Assembly: GCA_037576215.1 (NCBI GenBank) | Contig: JBANDB010000004.1 | Coordinates: 5,642,001 to 5,706,000, forward strand | Source of the DNA: Armillaria gallica | Taxonomy: Eukaryota > Basidiomycota > Agaricomycetes > Agaricales > Physalacriaceae | Length of the DNA: 64,000 bases | Direction: 5' to 3' | In this document: one piece after another, positions 33,375 to 45,631 of the stretch | Numbering within the stretch: position 1 is the stretch's first letter | How the letters are laid out: the number at the start of each line of letters is the position of its first letter | Translations under genes and position numbers: made by a program | Notes under the pieces: model-generated | The model's database searches: none | What the model was told of the DNA's origin: nothing | The model's input: only the letters and a program-made list of their open reading frames with translations

Positions 33375-36207
33375 ATGCCTTCCATCGATATCGTACCAGA
33401 CGGAGACGACGAAGACCTCCAAAGACTACCCCATGACACTCAAGGCGACACAGGGACATCGGATGATCCTGCGGGCGATTCCCAGCCTGAGGCTCAGCAG
33501 CCGGCGAAGCCAGCTCATTTTCAGCAAAAGTCAACTCGCCGCTTTTTTGGCATCCCGCAGCGTGGACCCCAAGTCCGAGGTACTCTGTCTTATCGTTCAT
33601 CACTTGCCTTATTTCTCATTACGATCCAAGGGAATGACCCGTTTGACTATGAGCAGAGATTTCCGGAGGATAAGCGGTATGAGGAACTAGGTCCACTTGC
33701 CAGGGTATGGAGGACATACCTTGAAGAATGCGGTGCATTTGACATTGAGATGTTGGAAGGATGGAGGGACGGACTAGATGTCTTGCTCGTTTTTGTGAGT
33801 ACGGCACTGTTCAAAAGGCAGTATTCAAGTTTTCTTACTCATCCTTACTCAGGCTGGTCTTTTCTCTGCTGTGGTCACTACTTTCGTTGTCCAGACATCA
33901 CAGAATCTTCAAGTCGATTACGGTCAGGTCACGGCAACGCTTCTATTTGAGCTCATCGACGTCCAGCGCGCAGCGGCCAATGGTACTCTCGTCAACAATG
34001 TTCCTCGTTCAGCTCTCACTCCCTTCTCGGACTTCCATCCCACGATATCCGATTCACTAATCAATGGATTGTGGTTCACCAGTCTTTCATTCAGTCTCGC
34101 TACTGCCCTGTTCGCTGTCCTGACAAAACAGTGGATTCACCAATACATCGCCGTTCCATCAGGCACCCCTCGGGACAGATGCCGCGTACGTCAGCTTCGA
34201 TACATGGGACTGGAGCAATGGGGTGTGGGTTTCATCATTGGATTGTTACCCGTTCTCCTGAGTGCATCACTTGGTATATTTCTAGTGGGTTTGGTTCTTT
34301 TCCTCGCCCCACTGCAAGTGACAATCGCATCTGTCGTTGGAGCCATCACACTTATATCCTTCTCTGCATACTTTGTCAGCAACTTCTTGCCGATTATGTA
34401 CCCTTCGTGCCCGTATAAGACACCACTGTCGCAGTACATATTCCTTTCCTATGCCTATATCATCCGCCTCATCACTCTGGTTTCTTCAGCCTTAACACCC
34501 ATGAAGCCTCCTCGCAAGTTCCAAGACATCGAGCGTGCAGCTGTTGAACTCAGGGCTGATGACCTCGATGTAAACGCCTTGGGCTGGTTGTCAAACATGT
34601 CCTCCAACCCCAGTGTACAGAATATTGTCATCCAATCGACCAGTGCCTTACCGTTACGGTCAGTGGAGCCTCTGAAGCAATACACGGAGAAATTTTCAAA
34701 GATGTCCAAACATGACGACTTTCACCGCATGGCCCTGACTGGCCAGGAAAACACCATTGATCGTCTTATTCGCGTGAACCTCCGCTTCAACACCTGGTCC
34801 CCCCACCTGATGGGCATAGAACAACCGTCCACGGAAACCTACGCGGAGGTTCTGTGTGTCGACTACTTCAATCCTTTGCGTACGGATAAGATTGCAGATC
34901 TAGTCAAAGCTCAGTTCACGGAATCACCAGATAAGCGGCTTTGCCTGCAGCCCATTGCATGGGCCCGTCTTCTCCAGGAGCTCCTACCCTTCACTCTAGA
35001 GAGCGGTCTGATTCCCTTATTCCTGAGGATTCCCCCATTGTACTGGCATGCTGACTACAAGCCACCTCCCCTTTTCCCGAAAAATGGCATGAAGATTCGT
35101 TCGATTTCTGATAAGGACCACCAGGCTGTAAATCTTCAGGACGCCGTTTACCATCATCTGTATCCAGACATTGCCGATGCCTTGTCTGCGGGTTTCATGC
35201 ATGTGAAGGATAGCATCTTCCATCCTGATCCCACCACTGATGAATTCCCCGCTCCTCAGGATCCACGCTTTTGTTCGCTGCTGATGATAGCCAGCTCACC
35301 CTCTATCCGACAGACGGCCATCCAACTATCTATGGAAGAGCTTTTTGACCAGGTGCTGATAAAAAACATTGAGACTTACATGGGCCTCCCAAGCTTATCT
35401 CTGCACCTCGAGGATCCTTCTTTCGAACTAGACAGCAACCGATATGCGGTGCTGAAGCTCCTGTATATGCTGATTACTTCAGGCAACTCAAGCGACACTC
35501 TGCCACTGGCTCATCAGAAAAGAAGGCTGATGCTATTTCTCCGAACGTTCAACTCCACAATCCCTTCCCCCCACTTTCTTGCCTCTGACTGGTGTACCCC
35601 AACCATAGCCTTCAATTTTACCCAAATCAACTTCGAGGACCAAGTCTGGACACTCTCCTCCGACCCCATGACACTCTTATTTGTGTATGAATTCCTGCAG
35701 CTTGACGGGCTGATTGCAAATCAGATTTTCTCCCGTTTTGTCTCTGGACGTCTTCTTGACTATGTAGTCAAGCTCCGTGGGGGCCGTGAGATTTTGTGGG
35801 AAAGGCGGCTGCAAGGCGTCTTAGGGCTTTTTGTCAGTAGGGTCAGGAGGTCAGACGCCGCGGTGGCATACCTCTTTGAGCTCGACAATATCTTTGCTGT
35901 TTGTGCGATGTTTATCATTTGGCAGTACATCCCTGGCCTCCGCCTCCTCACACAGTGTTGCCCAGATCACCCGGTGTGGACCGAGTGCTTACAGAAGCTC
36001 GATACTATTCCGGAGCACTTTCAACTTGAAGTGTCGCCGCAGAGAAGGGACGAAATTCTCTCTGCTGTTTCAGACTTCAGGATGCTTTTTGAAGGAGGCG
36101 AGCCTCTGACTCTCAATTCCCGGCCGACTGTGAGCTCGCTTTGGCGACGACTGCGACAACGACATCAGAACGTTGGGAAGGGATTGATGGGGGCTAGTAA
36201 AGTATGA
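33375..36207 (+). CDS. DUF6535 membrane protein, gene 3
   Basis: Three exons, 33375-33579, 33631-33794 and 33853-36207, encode 907 residues. The start gives MPSIDIVPDGDDED, matching gene 4. Exon 2 holds DYEQRFPEDKRYEELGPLAR. Hydrophobic segments fall at about 124-141, 192-212, 247-274 and 280-300, with TKQWIHQYIAVPSGTPRDRC between the second and third; this is the DUF6535 core. The C-terminal 600 residues carry the recurrent motifs LSNMSSNPSVQNIVIQS, SDWCTPTIAF and CPDHPVWTECLQKLDTI, probably an alpha-helical region. The gene retains normal CpG content, unlike genes 1 and 2. It is closest to gene 4, and both flanks are duplicated with it. The biochemical role of DUF6535 is not known. Confidence 0.88.
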
Positions 36208-37000
36208 ATACACTGCTTCCATACTCGTCGCAATGAAGAATCTCTGTATATATTGGTATTTTCCTCTCATCATAAACCTTCATTCAACCAAAGTGGCGTC
36301 GCTTTCTCATAAAGACTGTGCTTGCTCTTTTTCATCTGCCCAAGAGCTTAAGATTAAGACCGAAAAGTTTTTGCCTTGTCGAGCGGAACATCGACGTCGT
36401 CGGCGGTTTGGCTTGGGAACAGTAGACTAAAGAGAGTCAGAGGTGACGCGATGTTGTGTGCATTGATAGTATGCTTCAAGTCATGACAAAGGAGTTCATG
36501 ACATCGTCTGAATGGATTTCCACCAGGAAGGCCCGTTGTGTAGGCATATGGGCCTAGCGGCCCTTGAGGGATATGATCGTCCTGTTATCAAGTACTCTAC
36601 GCTACGAACATGATACCCGACCAAATAGTATAAACATGGCTCTCGAATAGACCACATCTACATCTACTCTCTAGGACGTTCAGAGAGAAACTCACGAGCT
36701 CTTTGGTTCTCTTTTAGTAACTCGTGGTGTTGCTTCGGCTCCAACGGCGCAGTCCTTGTCGTACAGAGTCATGCCTTCGAGTAGATCAGACATTCCGTTA
36801 GGCAACGTCAACTGTGGTAGTCATCAGCAATATAGCTCCAGACAAATTCATTCGGAACGCACACTGTAGAAGTAGGGTATAGTGCATCCTAAAGCGAGCT
36901 CCTCGACACAGGCTAATTGTCTGGGACACTTGTACTACTCGCCAAAAGGGTCTTGTCAGGTAGGCTGAGGAAACGGAGAGATGCTTGGAACGACTTGAAA
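36208..37000. repeat. 3' flank of DUF6535 gene 3, duplicated after gene 4
   Basis: The sequence matches 55778-56560 closely, including ATATATTGGTATTTTCCTCT, TCGCTTTCTCATAAAGACTG and CAACTGTGGTAGTCATCAGC. A likely polyadenylation region lies in the first 100 bp. The last part (36790-36940) is the dispersed exon-like fragment also seen near 12640 and 56400. Confidence 0.7.
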
Positions 37001-37289
37001 GAACCACGCATCCCCGAGAATACTGGTCATTCCTTCCTACATCCACAGCTCAAAGCCTATCCAACTCGAACTGTATTGCATTTCCCAAAACAAGCTGGTA
37101 CTCGCCGTCTTGGTGAGCAACCGGGACAAGTAAAAGGAACAAGTGGGAATTGGTGTCAGCTTCGTGAGATGCGATGGTAACGTGCAAGGAGAGTACGGGG
37201 GGACCTTTTCGTGATGAGAAGAGTCGAACGTGCATGGGAATAACACGTGCATCAGATACGTGCCGTGGTTGCAGACACACGCTCAAGAG

Positions 37290-37760
37290 TTGACGAAAGC
37301 CGCATCCCATTGCTCCAAGCCCATGTATCGGAATTGACGTACATGGCACCTGTTTGGCACGGCGATGTATTGTTGGATCCATCGTTTTGTCGGGACAGTG
37401 AACGTGAACAGGGCCATAGTGAGAAGCTGGTGCATTAACCAGCGAAGTAGATAATGCAGGGCGAAAATCCGAGAGAAGGGAGAGAGGTTGAGACTGGAAC
37501 GAGGGACGAGAGAACCATTGCGCGCTGAAGTGTTGCTGTGGCCTGAACCTGCGACGTTTGAACTATGCAGACGGCAGAGAAGAAGAGACTAGCCTATGTA
37601 CAAGGATCAGCAAAGAAATAACGATTGTTGAATAACGTACTTACAAAAACGAGCAAAACATCTTCTTAGTCCATCCCTCTATCCTTCCCGGCGCATTCTG
37701 AGAGGTACGTTCTCCATACCGTGGCAAGTACCGCGATGTCATTCCCTTCGGCAAGCACAA
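37290..37760 (-). pseudogene. DUF6535 relic (5' third only), first of two adjacent
   Basis: The minus strand retains PIHGLGAMGCGF (RYMGLEQWGVGF), DPTIHRRAKQVPCTSI (QWIHQYIAV region), the membrane-segment remnant around 37400-37560 and an exon 2 remnant ending in the FVSK-type donor near 37640. The sequence does not continue into the C-terminal half. Frames are broken. Confidence 0.55.
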
Positions 37761-37814
37761 TAACAGACCAACGTATCGCCAACCATTGCGAGTTCTGGAA
37801 CTTGGAAGATTGAC

Positions 37815-38190
37815 AGCTTCGTCCTCCAAGCCCATGTACCGAAGTTGACGGACGAGTCCCTGGCAATGCACTGTCCATAGCGAGACTGCTCGTGCGTTCA
37901 CCAGCGAATCAGATAATGTGGGGTTGAAAAGCGAGAGGGGTGTGGGGTTGGAACGAGGACGTGACTGCCGCGCGCTCAAGCAGAAGTGTTCGATCTTGGA
38001 CATTTGAACGACGAAAATGGTAACCACAGCATAGAATTCAAGAAACTGGTCTATGTAACGATGAGTGACGAAACAATAGCTTTATGAATATCGCACTTAC
38101 GAAAACTAGCGAAGCATCCCTTCAACACCTCAGCGTCAAATCCAGCGCATTCTTCACTCAGCTCCTCGTACCGTGATGTTTTTGAACGCG
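37815..38190 (-). pseudogene. DUF6535 relic (5' third only), second of two adjacent
   Basis: The minus strand reads MVTIFVVQMSKIEHFCLSA, PTLSDSLVNARAVSLWTVHC and VRQLRYMGLED. These are shortened versions of VVTTFVVQTSQNLQV, SDSLVNGLWF and RQLRYMGLEQW. The exon 2/3 intron is still visible around 38040-38100. Internal deletions remove most of the second membrane segment. Confidence 0.6.
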
Positions 38191-38639
38191 TCGCTTCCTT
38201 TGCTCTCCATAGCATGCGCAATGATAGACTCAACCTACGTTGCTTTATATCGCGAGTTGTGCCGTCATGGATCGAAGGCACGGGTAGAACTGTTTGGTAG
38301 AGCCAAACAAAGAGACGTCGCTTTCTCATGAACACTTTGCTCGCTCTTTTGGATCTTCAAGACATTCTCAACGCACGATGAACCCTGTCGAGACGTTGAT
38401 TTTTCACGTTACCCATCTTTCATTTTTGCCGACTTTGTAACTCCTCAAGCTCGCGAGTCGCGAAACTTGATTTGCCTTCGAGGTGGCCTATACTGAAGAG
38501 AAGTACATACACCGACGTTGGCAGAGGAACAGGAGAGGGCATCAACTAGATATCCACAGTGAGTTCACTATCACAGCTGAGTGATACTCTTTTCTCATCC
38601 TCGGCACTCTAGCGCTTAGCCCTGAGGCCTGAACGACGC

Positions 38640-39850
38640 GACGCGTTGCTTGTTTTTGGCCGTCGCGACTAGCCGTAATCTTCACTTTCAAACGTGCGCG
38701 GAATAGTTAGGACCGTCTTACCCTCAAGCCCACTCTTCATCGCGCAGAATACACCTTTTGTACCGAGGAGCAAGCCCCGGAGTACGACACAGAATATCCA
38801 CCAGAATAGTACCTCCTGCTCCTTTCGAACTTTTGGTCGACGTTCCGTATCTCTATTCCACCGCTATGTCTCCACTCGTTCCTTACAATGCATTTATTCC
38901 AGTTCGTTAGTTTTCACTCAGGCGTGAATCTGTTCCTCTTCAATAAAGCGGATACTCCTTTGCACCAAAATTCAGTCCCATTGGATTGTAATTAAAAACC
39001 TTCGAATTGAAAACGTGGTAATAGAACATGTAGAGTCCTTGCCTTGTACAGGCAAACGGCGGGTAGCACAGACAGGGAAACAGGAGGTTCAACTAAGCGA
39101 ATAATGACATTGTACAATGCTCCGGGCCCATGTACCGGAATTGACATACGGCACGGTGATCCACTGTTTTGTCAGGGCTGAATGAGAGGCTGAGTGAGTG
39201 AGTGAGCGCGCGCTGGGCTCGAACAAATTGAAGGCTCTGGGACACGAACAGAGGAAAGCTATGAGTGACGAAACGATGGATTTCGGATCTCGCACTCACG
39301 AAACCTTCGCATACGTTCTCCAAGCGGGCCCGGTTCCTCGTACAGCGAAGGTGACATTCCCTGACCGGGGCCCACCGCAGGACGACGCAAGATCAAGAAT
39401 TTGGAACACTTTCGCGCGGAACTTGGAGGAGAGAAGGGTGAGCTCCCTGCACGCGAGCCTTGCTGTTCGTGATTTTCTTCTGCGAAGGCCCGATGCTTGC
39501 GTTGGGCGGAAGGTGGCGACGTGTTATCCAAAGTCATCGGTGGTCCTGTCTGAGGGAGATGAGGTTGTACGTATCACACAGCATATGAGAGGACTCACCT
39601 AACCAGCATTGTTCCTGCCTTTGATAGTCCCAACATCGCCTCACTAATTACCAGGCACCTCGGGGAAGGGTCGGATTATCCGCTCGCGACGGGTAGGTCG
39701 CATGTTATTGTGCTGGGTGATAGCAGGCACGTTCGACACATCGTCGCGTTGAGACATGACATCGGTTTCTAGGTGCGGGGACTCGCAGCTTGGGAGGAAG
39801 GGTAGTGATACCTGGCTAACAAGAGGTGAGCGACTAGTGGTGGCTTAGAA
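38640..39850. repeat. Direct repeat with 30850-32900
   Basis: This is the second, shorter copy of the repeat described at 30850-32900, in the same orientation. It contains a DUF6535 relic and the GAGTGAGTGAGTGAGCGCGC simple repeat near 39192. Confidence 0.6.
39115..39360 (-). pseudogene. DUF6535 relic (short)
   Basis: Remnants on the minus strand include the LTKQWI segment (here ALTKQWITVPYV) and QFRYMGPEHC, followed upstream by an exon 2 trace. About 250 bp survive, with the same internal deletion as the relic at 32170-32460, consistent with the duplication of the surrounding block. Confidence 0.5.
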
Positions 39851-40565
39851 GGACCAAGTGAGTTCACTTCTGCACCAAATGATACCTATTCCCATCCCCC
39901 GCAGTATGAATGATGTTGTCCCTACATGCTGCCTATTCCTTGCCTAAGGACAGCACACCTTCATCTGGATTCTGGCGCCTCAACAGCGACATCATGCTCG
40001 GGCGCAGGAAGGCATGTCCTGCTGGTAAGACCCTCGCTTGTCTACGGCGACATCCGCCCTCCTCTTCAACATCAGCCCGCTCACCTGCTGTCTTGAGCCA
40101 CCAAGTGCGCTACTAAAATGAAGAGTTAATTCTTTAGAACCGACATCAAACCGTGACTAGTAACTTACAGGACATTTGAGCATCACCCGACAGGGCTTGG
40201 ATATGCAGCGTTGAAGGACGGTATAAAGCGGAGCATGGACGGATGGGAGAAAGAAGCACGCTTTGTTTGACACCGCGTCAAGCCAAACATTCGATTTTGG
40301 TCATCGACACCCATCTCGGGAGCCGTCTCGATATCGTGCTACTCTTCCTCTCTTATGTAAGGCTCGCCCGTCTTCAGTCTCAGTGATGTGCTTGGCTTCT
40401 CCCCTCCCATTTACTCATCCAACGACCACGGCAAGAGTAGGCAGAAAAGCTAGAAAAGGAAGAAAAGGTTAATATGTCACGCTAGCGTGACCATAATAAC
40501 CAGCTGAACAGGCCAGGCCAGGCCCCAGCTGAACAACAACCGGTTTCAAGCACTTCCTAACCGCC
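39851..40565. other. Mostly repeat-derived, no gene seen
   Basis: Includes a segment at 40240-40340 (CACGCTTTGTTTGACACCGC, GCCAAACATTCGATTTTGG) that is nearly identical to 52240-52345. Weaker versions occur in blocks A, B and C around the GCGAGCCAAA motif. No coding sequence is supported. Confidence 0.5.
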
Positions 40566-42035
40566 ATGTCATCCCCAGCAAGAGATTTGACGAGACCAGA
40601 ACGTACTACTGGGCCTGCAGAAATGTCTTCTGTGCCATCTATCCCCCCTGCATCGACGACTCCTTCGTCTACTCTGCCAGAGGCGCCTTTGTTGCATCTG
40701 TGGAAGATCTATCACGAGTCTGTACATGGCTCAAAATATCATACGGCTTTGCTTTATCGCACTGCTGGGAGGCCTGTGTGCACTCGGCATCATATATCAG
40801 CTATGTGCACCTTACTCCTCGGCCTACTGTACATCCGTTGCAAATTCGCTCTCTTTTTCTCCGGTCAAGCAAATCATAGCAGTTGTCGCGGAGACTGCCT
40901 GGACTCTGCTACTGCTGCACCAGCTATCCAATCGCACCTAATGCGTGCCCATTACATGGCGAACCTGATCGAAGGAACTGGTTTGCCCCCAGTGAGTTTC
41001 TTCAACTCAACACTGTATGCTTGGACCATCTCGATCCTTGCGCAAATACTTCAAGTTACTTTTGACATTCAGTGTCCACCGGAACTTTGCAGATCACAGG
41101 CTTTCATTCTACCTTAACGACGTCCCCGGCCGAAAACCATTCGTAGAGGACCTAACGAAGTCTTTGGGCCTCCGACTGCTCATACATAACTGGTATCATT
41201 TCTACCTAATAACGAAGTTCTATGCGCACCTTGGCAAAAGGTCGACAAGGCCAATCCATAGAGCGGTAGGTGCTTCTTCGATGGGAGTCTCTTACTTGTC
41301 CAACTCCCATCCAGTTTAGGGCAGCAATATCGGGACTATCAGCTGCGATAGAACGTGAAAAACAGCTCTCTATGGCCGCCCCACAGCAGCTCATCGTAGA
41401 CGTTAATAAGATCCTTCAAAAGACCCTCAATGGACTTTTCAAAGAACCCAGAATATATTCAGACAGCTTGCAACTGACACGCCACCTTTTCTTGACTATA
41501 TCAACACTGTCTACGATCAGTCTCAGCGTCTCTCCTCCGAGTTGGAGTCCGAGATGACCCGTGTCGAGATGGCTTACCACAAGATCCCCTGGTGGAATTC
41601 ACATCCATTTGTCGGTGTCTTTGCGCATGGTATCTAGGGATGAAGCGCCAGGGCAGGATGTTTATTAAATACTATGATTTCTTATGAGCAGATGGGTCGA
41701 AGATCCGCTATTTTTGTGGAACAGGTCGCTATCCTCCTTGACCATCTAGAAATCTTGCAGCGATACTTCTGCTGGTACTCAGATGGGTCCATCATCATCG
41801 TTGGTTTTAATTCCTTCATTCAGGGTTCTTTCTCACTCGCTCTTTGTAGGAGGATGTCGAGGATGCTCCGGTACCTACCCCGACTGAGCTTTTTAACTTG
41901 GATGATGAACTTGTTGAACGCGTGTATGCGGCCTTTTGGGATACACGTTATGCTCCGATCCCGCCTCAAAGACTGACGGCAGTGTATCAATCTTTACCTT
42001 TTAGTGCTGTTCATCCGTCCTCGCGGTCTCAATGA
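40566..42035 (+). CDS. Unrecognised multi-exon gene, one unresolved junction
   Basis: Exon 1 (40566-40991) starts with a Ser/Thr/Pro-rich N terminus (MSSPARDLTRPERTTG). Introns at 40992-41055 and 41266-41314 are GT-AG and keep frame. Exon 2 includes FADHRLSFYLNDVPGRKPF and NWYHFYLITKFYAH; exon 3 includes AISGLSAAIEREKQLSMAAP. Between about 41470 and 41490 the frame changes to DTPPFLDYINTVYDQSQRL with no obvious intron, so either a frameshift or an unusual intron is present. Further exons give EQVAILLDHLEILQRYF and finally EDVEDAPVPTPTELFNLDDE with ERVYAAFWDTRYAPIPPQRL, ending TGA at 42033-42035. A hydrophobic stretch is present near the N terminus. No family was recognised. It converges on the MFS gene with about 118 bp between the stops. 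Confidence 0.5.
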
Positions 42036-42152
42036 AACGCTCTTCATTTATCTTTATGTTGGCTGGATGCAATAGCATTTGGATATCAACGGCCGATCAT
42101 TTTGTGCGCGATCGTCATCATAGATATTCTTGTCACAGTCATAGAGGCATGT

Positions 42153-44875
42153 TCACTCTTTGCTCTCTTTGTCCTCCAGAATCTGCTTCTCGATACTGCT
42201 CATGTCCAATTTCTCACGAGCGCGTCCGAGATCGCGATTCTGGAAGTATAAAGTCGCCAGTGCCGCGAAAACTGCAAACAAGGTCTTAAGAGGGCGCAAC
42301 AAATGACCGGTCAACTCACTCATGGCTAAAGTGATGAAAATAGTAGTCACGTTTCCAACGAAGACGCTAAACCGCGTCGTTTTTAAAGCACAAGCAAGAG
42401 TGTCATGGAACGTACCGAGGCTGGTCCACTTGGGGAAATATGACACTAGGAAGTCCCTCAGTAAATCCATAAACTCTAGAGACAAGCGGAATAAATACAT
42501 CGGCAGCCAGGCCTAGGGTAAGCTTAATGAGTTCTGTGCCTTTCTCGCATTTAGGCGGGAACGTACCTCAAAGACATATGCAAAACTGCTAGCGCAGGCG
42601 ACCACAAACGCTCTCTCTGTTCAATGATGTGAGAAACAACTACCATCAACCGAAGTCCAACGGCTTACTCTCACTATCGGAGCCAGTGAGCTCATTTATC
42701 CAAGCAAGAACGATACCAGATAAGCCATTGCAAACTTGAGTCTACGCAACAAGGTAATGAGAGAGTGCATAAGGTATGGTAGAAAATCGACCCACCATGT
42801 AATAGAAGGCCCAGCGCCTAGCTACGTTTGTGTACAGAGGCGTAGACGCAAGCACAATACAGACGATAATATTCCAAACCTGCGAAACAGTGTAAGCGTA
42901 GTATATTCGCGTAAGTAAACTGCGCATACCCCGGCGGCGATAATCGGAGGCCATCTTTTCTCAATAGCATCAGACCACCAGGCCCATATCAAAGCTACAA
43001 ACAAGGGTCAGTATATGGTCATCGACCAATGGATAAGAAGCGTACTCGTGATGATTTGTACGACATTGATACCCAAGGGATATATGTTGATTTGACTGAC
43101 TGTATATTTTGTATGACCTTCCGTGTTGAAACTCTTGAGCCAGAATATCATCGAGTTTGCAGGACCACGACTATTATTATACTAGGACCGAAGAGTCAAT
43201 AACAGGAGACAAATAGCGAGGAACAAAATCTCACGAAAACAAAGACTGCAAGTAGTCACAGACGTCAGTTGGATTTATAGCAAGCAACTTTGATACTGAC
43301 GAATAATGAGCATGTAAAGATGCCATGTATTGAAAAAACCCATAACCTGGATCGATTCATTAATAAAAGGTACAAATTCAAGCAACAGGGCGACCTTACC
43401 TTAGCTTTGGTGAACTTAGCAGGCGGCTTTCTTCCAATTAGATCCATCCGCCTCCGAGCCATCGCCAGTTCTTGCTCAGTATAAATGACCCCTGCCCTAG
43501 TATTGTGCGGTAGATCTATGAAAGATTTTGGTATGGATGTCGCGCGCTGTCGGAGGAGCGCAAACACGCCGCACCTGGCATTACGAGGAAGCCGAAAAGA
43601 CCGATGGGAACTGTAATAATTCCATCGATTATGAAAAGCCCTGTGAAATAGTAAGTAACGGCACAAAGATTTAGAGACAGAGGTAACACACATCTCCAGC
43701 CAGCGAGACCGCCGACGCCATTCAAGCCATCATAGGCGGCCTGATGGATATACATATGAAAGACGTAAATGGTCGTGAAGGAGAAAAGACCTACGGCCTG
43801 TAAGAAACCACTGAATATTGGGCCGATAGCGGCGGAGGTCTGGCGACATTGATAGTCAATCAGAAGCACAGTTCTACGAAATAGAGATCGTACATGAAGT
43901 ATACAAGAGCGCTTTGCTAATTCCTCGCTTTTGTACCAGCTTCCAATCACATATGACATACCGGGATAAAACGTCGCGCCGGCCAAACCTGTCGCTACAA
44001 CTTAGAAGTCATCCCAAACGACGAAACAAATGGGATTATACCAATGAAAAACCGCAAGACACAAACTTGATTGAAATTCTTGGCAGTCGCCAGAACCATG
44101 GTGAGAACGCTCCAGATGATTTCCATTGCGGGAACCTGATGCGTTCTGGTAAATGATATGTATTGTAAAGCATAAGTTGTACGTACCCAAATAGATGGCC
44201 TGATCCTAGTTATGAGCAGACTAGGATACGGTCAATGGACTGGTGAACGTGGGAGCTCTGTGACGCACTTTGAAGGGATTTGTCCAACAATATAGCCGAT
44301 CGTCCAAGCGGTCGTGATGAAGTTTAATTGATTCCCGTGTCTAAATGGAATGAATATTGTGTAACGTCTTCACGAGTAACACCCCTACAAGTGTAGGCTA
44401 AGAGAAGAATGAGATAGTGATATAGCGGAACAGGCAGAGCAGGACGAACTCATCTTGCATTCCCGAAACATACTTTCAGACCTCGTAAGTTCGACCAAAA
44501 AGCAAATATGATAAACAAGGCGACTTACAGCATTCTACAACAAACGTAATCAGAGCGGACAGTAATCGTTGATCGTAATCAAGCACGCACCGTCACATTT
44601 TGCTGATCTAGATACGTGCCATAATAGGGTAGATAAGTCGACGAAGATACCAAGTCTTTGTAAAAGCACTTATTTGCTGAAGTACGACAATGTCGCATAG
44701 GTCAAAAGACACGCGTCGAGCTTGGTGAGAAATTTCCTCTCTTCCGGCGGCTTATCCCACGTATCCCTAACATAAATTTGTCAAGTCAGAGCTGAATTTC
44801 TTACCATGATGACGGTACGTACCAGATGTAACTGTAGACAGATCGTTTCTTGGGGCTCAGCGATTCGGTAGACAT
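42153..44875 (-). CDS. MFS transporter, Dal5/allantoate-pantothenate permease type
   Basis: The start at 44875 gives MSTESLSPKKRSVYSYIW; the stop is at 42153-42155. Many short introns separate recognisable pieces, in order: DTWDKPPEERKFLTKLDACL, YVSGMQDE, GNQLNFITTAWTIGYIVGQI, RPSIW, AMEIIWSVLTMVLATAKNFN, LAGATFYPGMSYVIGSWYKS, AAIGPIFSGFLQA, GLFIIDGIITVPIGLFGFLV, ARRRMDLIGRKPPAKFTKAK, LIWAWWSDAIEKRWPPIIAA, VWNIIVCIVLASTPLY, GLSGIVLAWINELTG, FAYVFEAWLPMYLF and an acidic tail. This is the 12-TM anion:cation symporter family that includes yeast Dal5, Tna1, Fen2 and Liz1, plasma-membrane carriers of small organic acids and vitamins. The substrate cannot be told. The exon 2/3 junction near 44660-44690 lacks a clean GT donor (AATAAGTG), so the allele may be damaged. 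Divergent from the F-box gene. Confidence 0.8.
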
Positions 44876-45610
44876 TGTTCGGATGGGTCAAGGCTTGACC
44901 CTTCCAAAATCTGGATCGCTGTAGGAAAGTATTTATCCGATTCCGTGCGATGTATTTCTGTACTATTGGCCCCTTTCTTGCTGAGCGTGGCACCAGGGGA
45001 AGTCACCTCATGCATGCAACCTCCGAAAACCGTGGTATTACTGACAAAACATCTTAGTCAACGTCCTTCAGGACGACAAGAAAAGCACAGCTACATACTT
45101 CTATTCCAGACATACACAATGTGAGAACCCGCGGCGAGCATTAAGAAGGACAAAGCGGCGGCTCTTTGTTATTTTTGCTCAACTTCGTGAATCTTCTATG
45201 TTGGAGAAGGTCAGGAGGCCAAATATCTAGGTGCGCAGCAAGTCACACATGAGAGTAGCTTTGCGGACGTAAGAGGAGACAATAGGAGGCAGCAAAGAGA
45301 AGACCGCGACCAAACCGCGACGGAGGAAATTGAAAATCATCCGTCGGCCAGTAGTCGGTCCGGCACTTGCCGCCGGCTCGTCATGGTGGAGTCAACCTAA
45401 GCTACACTGAGCTGTATCAGCAGAGGTGGCCAATCGATCTAGTCTTCAACCTACACTGTACAGCGATAACACTTGGGGGTTATCTGCAAGTCTTTCAGTT
45501 TTGTACGCTTCTCAAGCCTTAGCTCAGGAAGTGTTGCTTCGTGCTACTGCTCACCTTGTGGTATGCTGACCGTTAAAGATAGTATCCTTTTTTCAACAAC
45601 TTACATTATT
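44876..45610. promoter_or_regulatory. Shared divergent promoter region with GC-rich dyad
   Basis: This 735-bp gap separates the starts of the MFS gene (minus) and the F-box gene (plus), and should carry both promoters. At 45318-45346 is an inverted repeat, CGACGGAGGA, nine bases, TCATCCGTCG, with 9 of 10 arm bases matching. The CGG...CCG orientation is what binuclear zinc (Zn2Cys6) regulators often bind. A second CGG/CCG cluster follows at 45356-45377. The regulator is unknown. Confidence 0.4.
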
Positions 45611-45631
45611 ATGTTTTCCTGCATAGCAGTC

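Noticed and set aside
38000..38340. A separate small minus-strand gene at 38051-38335
   Set aside because: It overlaps the exon 1-2 area of a DUF6535 relic and the dispersed GAGCCAAACAAAG repeat, so it is better explained as debris.
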